Source: Streptomyces sp. Tu6071
GTDB taxonomy: Bacteria > Actinomycetota > Actinomycetes > Streptomycetales > Streptomycetaceae
Reading direction: 5' to 3'
NCBI RefSeq assembly: GCF_000213055.1
Contig: NZ_CM001165.1
Span: 248,001-312,000, forward strand
DNA: 64,000 nucleotides
In this document: one piece after another, positions 61,863-64,000 of the stretch
Layout: each line of letters opens with the position of its first letter
Position numbering within the stretch: the first letter of the stretch is position 1
Position numbers and translations under genes: made by a program
The notes under the pieces: generated by a model
What the model was told of the DNA's origin: nothing
The model's database searches: none
Seen by the model: the letters and a program-made list of their open reading frames with translations, nothing else

Positions 61863-62771
61863 CTACCGCCCGGCGAGGGCGGATTCGGCGGGGGCCGCGT
61901 CCGTGGGAGCCGGTGTGCGCCGCTTGTCGCCCGTGCGCAGGCGGGCGGCGAAGCGGCAGCAGACGTAGATCGCGAAGGAGAGCGTCGTGACGTACGGGCT
62001 GATGGGGACACTGCTGCCGAGGGCGAGGAGGATGCCGCCCTCGACCGACAGGACGGCGAAGGCGACGCTCAGCAGCGGCAGCAGGACGGGGGAACTGGTG
62101 ATCCGGGCGGCGGCGGCAGCGGGGGTGACGATCAGGGTCAGGACCAGCAGGGCGCCCACCACCTGCACCGACAGCGCGACCGCGAGGCCCAGGATCAGCA
62201 TGAAGGCCAGGGACAGGGAGCGGACCGGCAGGCCGCGCGCCTCGGCGACCTCGGGGTCGGCGCTGGCGAAGGTGAGGGGGCGCCAGACCACCGCGAGGGC
62301 GAGCAGGACGACGGCGGAGGTGCCGAGCAGCCATGCCGTCTGCGGCGTGTCCACGGCGACGATCTGCCCCGTCAGCAGCCCGAACTTGTTCGCCGCGCGA
62401 CCCTTGTAGAGCGCGAGGAAGAGGACGCCGAGGCCGAGCCCGAACGGCATGAGGATGCCGATCGCCGAGTTCCGGTCCCTGGCCCGCGCGCCCAGGACAC
62501 CGATGACCGCCGCCGCGACGAGCGAGCCGAGGAGGGAACCGGCGACGACGTTGACCCCGAACAGCAGCGCGGCGGAGGCCCCGGCGAAGGACAGCTCGCT
62601 GATGCCGTGCACCGCGAAGGGCAGGTCGCGCATGATGACGAAGACTCCCACGAGCCCGCCGACGAGGCCGAGGGCCGCCCCGACGATCAGTGAGTTGCGG
62701 ACGAGGCCGAGGAGTTCCCCGTAGTTGTCGTAGGCGAAGAGCTGGTGCCAGACGCCGTCTGCGAGGTTCAT
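61863..62771 (-). CDS. znuB: Zinc ABC transporter permease ZnuB
   Basis: 302 aa from the ATG at 62771 (ATGA overlap with znuC). About eight helices, ABC-3 family signatures HGISELSFAGASAALL and ALSVQVVGALLVLTLIVTPAAAA. Confidence 0.9.
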   Translation of the reverse strand: MNLADGVWHQLFAYDNYGELLGLVRNSLIVGAALGLVGGLVGVFVIMRDLPFAVHGISELSFAGASAALLFGVNVVAGSLLGSLVAAAVIGVLGARARDRNSAIGILMPFGLGLGVLFLALYKGRAANKFGLLTGQIVAVDTPQTAWLLGTSAVVLLALAVVWRPLTFASADPEVAEARGLPVRSLSLAFMLILGLAVALSVQVVGALLVLTLIVTPAAAAARITSSPVLLPLLSVAFAVLSVEGGILLALGSSVPISPYVTTLSFAIYVCCRFAARLRTGDKRRTPAPTDAAPAESALAGR

Positions 62772-63691
62772 CGGCGGACTCCGAGGTGCGGGTGGGGTTC
62801 CTCGGGGTGGTGGGCCGGTTCCTCGTACGCGCCGGCGACCACGACCCGGCCCCCGACCCGTACGACGTCGACGTGCGTGCCGTACAGGCGCGAGAGCGAG
62901 GCGGAGGTGAGGACCTCCTCGGGGGTGCCGGTGCGGTGCGCGCCGGGGGCGAGGTAGAGGACGCGGTCCACGAGGTCGAGGACGGGATTGATCTCGTGGG
63001 TGACGAAAACGACTCCGGTGCCGTGCGAGCCGCGGCGGGCGTCGATGAGTTCGGTGACGGCCCGCTGGTGGTGCGGGTCGAGCGAGACGAGCGGTTCGTC
63101 GCACAGCAGGAGGCGCGGGTCCGTGGCGAGGGCCTGGGCGACCCGTACCCGCTGGCGTTCCCCGCCGGAGAGTTCACCGAGGGGGGCGTCCGCGTAGGCC
63201 GAGGCGCCGACGGAGGCGAGGAGTGCGTCCACGCGTGCGCGGTCGGCCCGGCCGGGGCGGCGTGGGCCGAAGCGGTGGCCGTCGACGCCGAAGCGGACGA
63301 GGTCGCGGGCGCGGACCGGGGTCTGGGCGGAGATGCTCGCCTGCTGGGGGATGTAGCCGAGGTGGCGGTTGGCGCGGTGCGCGGGCTCGCCGAGGACGGT
63401 CAGGGTCCCGGCGGACAGGGGCTGCCTGCCGAGCAGGGCCCGCAGCAGGCTCGTCTTGCCCGCGCCGTTGGGGCCGAGCACGGCGAGGAACTCGCCCGGC
63501 CGGACGTCGAGTTCGAGGTCCTGCCAGACGGTGCGCCGACCGTGGGCGACGGCGCCGCCGCGCATGCTGAGCAGCGCGGCGGCGGCCTCGGCGGAACGGC
63601 TTGCGGACGTCCCGGCGGCCTGCCCGCTCGCGGCCGTGTCCGTCGTTCCGGCCCCGTTCCGGGGTTTCGGGATCATCGCTGCGCCGCTCAC
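62768..63691 (-). CDS. znuC: Zinc ABC transporter ATP-binding protein ZnuC
   Basis: 307 aa from the GTG at 63691 (GTGA overlap with znuA). Walker A GPNGAGKT, LSGGERQR, Walker B LLLCDEPLVSLD, VTHEINP. About 50-residue Ala-rich N-terminus before the ATPase; C-terminal His-rich end (EEPAHHPEEPHPHLG) that may bind zinc. Confidence 0.9.
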   Translation of the reverse strand: MSGAAMIPKPRNGAGTTDTAASGQAAGTSASRSAEAAAALLSMRGGAVAHGRRTVWQDLELDVRPGEFLAVLGPNGAGKTSLLRALLGRQPLSAGTLTVLGEPAHRANRHLGYIPQQASISAQTPVRARDLVRFGVDGHRFGPRRPGRADRARVDALLASVGASAYADAPLGELSGGERQRVRVAQALATDPRLLLCDEPLVSLDPHHQRAVTELIDARRGSHGTGVVFVTHEINPVLDLVDRVLYLAPGAHRTGTPEEVLTSASLSRLYGTHVDVVRVGGRVVVAGAYEEPAHHPEEPHPHLGVRR

Positions 63692-64000
63692 TTGCCGAGC
63701 GCGTCGGCGAGGGAGTCGAGGGTCGCACCCATCCACGCGAGGTAGTCCTTGCCCCGCGGCAGGGTCTCGGTGACGGGCACCTCGGGCACCCCGGCGCTCT
63801 TCGCCGCGTCCGCGACCTTCTCGGTCTGCGGCCCGGAGGTCTGGGAGTTGTAGACGAGCGCCTTGACCTTCTTGTCCTTGTAGAGCGCGAGGGTCTCCTG
63901 GAGCACCTTCGGGGAGACGTCGTCGCCCTCCTCGATGGCCTCGCTGAAGTCCTCGGGCGTCTTGTTGACGAGCCCGGCGGCCTCGGTCATGTAGAGGGGC
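63688..64000 (-). CDS. znuA: Zinc ABC transporter solute-binding protein ZnuA (5' part beyond window)
   Basis: Last 103 residues before the stop, open to the window end. VKALVYNSQTSGPQTEKVADAAKSAGVPEVPVTETLPRG and YLAWMGATLDSLADALGK are the C-terminal lobe of cluster A-I metal-binding proteins. First gene of the znuACB operon. Confidence 0.85.
   Translation of the reverse strand, partial: PLYMTEAAGLVNKTPEDFSEAIEEGDDVSPKVLQETLALYKDKKVKALVYNSQTSGPQTEKVADAAKSAGVPEVPVTETLPRGKDYLAWMGATLDSLADALGK

Overview
The window looks like a Streptomyces chromosome, or that of a close actinomycete. It is very GC-rich, with strong third-position G/C bias, frequent GTG starts, many 4-nt ATGA/GTGA gene overlaps, and typical streptomycete families (LacI, DeoR, GntR, PucR and TetR regulators, Mce lipid importer, Ser/Thr kinase, C-minus ribosomal proteins). 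I see no insertion sequence, prophage, tRNA, rRNA or CRISPR array. Both window edges cut a gene: an MpaB-type oxygenase at the left and znuA at the right.

Layout: (1) 1-1405, an MpaB/DUF2236-type oxygenase fused to EF-hands. (2) 1418-9774, a glycan cluster: secreted GH26-like enzyme with a glucan-binding module, lipoprotein ABC importer, GH43 and LacI. CGAAA-type repeats lie in the divergent promoter region. (3) 9945-14122, a MacB/FtsX-type ABC exporter and a secreted trypsin-like protease. (4) 14232-15955, TetR divergent from an SDR, with two perfect palindromes between them. (5) 16165-30090, a complete minus-strand mce operon (ATPase, two permeases, MceA-F, four Mce-associated proteins in an alternating pattern), then a lytic transglycosylase. 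(6) 30565-35902, three secreted proteins and a PucR/CdaR regulator; two DNA motifs are shared with the mce upstream region. (7) 36177-38513, a Ser/Thr kinase with a PQQ-type propeller.

(8) 38687-47314, a GntR-controlled amino-sugar or galactose-type catabolic block (GatZ/KbaZ, AgaS, BadF-type sugar kinase, GH4), followed by an FAH-family protein and an IlvD/Edd dehydratase. The control region has four repeats, two of them inside a -35/-10 spacer. (9) 47380-51831, a saccharopine-dehydrogenase-family protein, an orphan propeller-like protein, a Rossmann-like protein, a DeoR regulator and a tautomerase-like protein. (10) 52140-60184, a second sugar ABC importer with a 2-hydroxyacid dehydrogenase, a second DeoR, a class II aldolase (GatY/KbaY-like) and an unusual deacetylase-like module. 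That module occurs twice: once as two overlapping genes (small protein plus CE4-like protein) and once as a single fused protein. Both CE4-like copies have FYEG where family members have FDDG. Two promoters of this block share a 37-nt operator-like element built on TGAGCAATA. (11) 60462-64000, zinc-independent S14, L28 and L33 around a Zur-box-like site, a Zur-type repressor and znuB-znuC-znuA.

Blocks 8 and 10 together supply GatZ-like and GatY-like proteins, AgaS and a sugar kinase, so they may serve one amino-sugar or galactitol-type substrate. The window has no PfkB kinase or NagA to complete that route. The least explained part is block 10.
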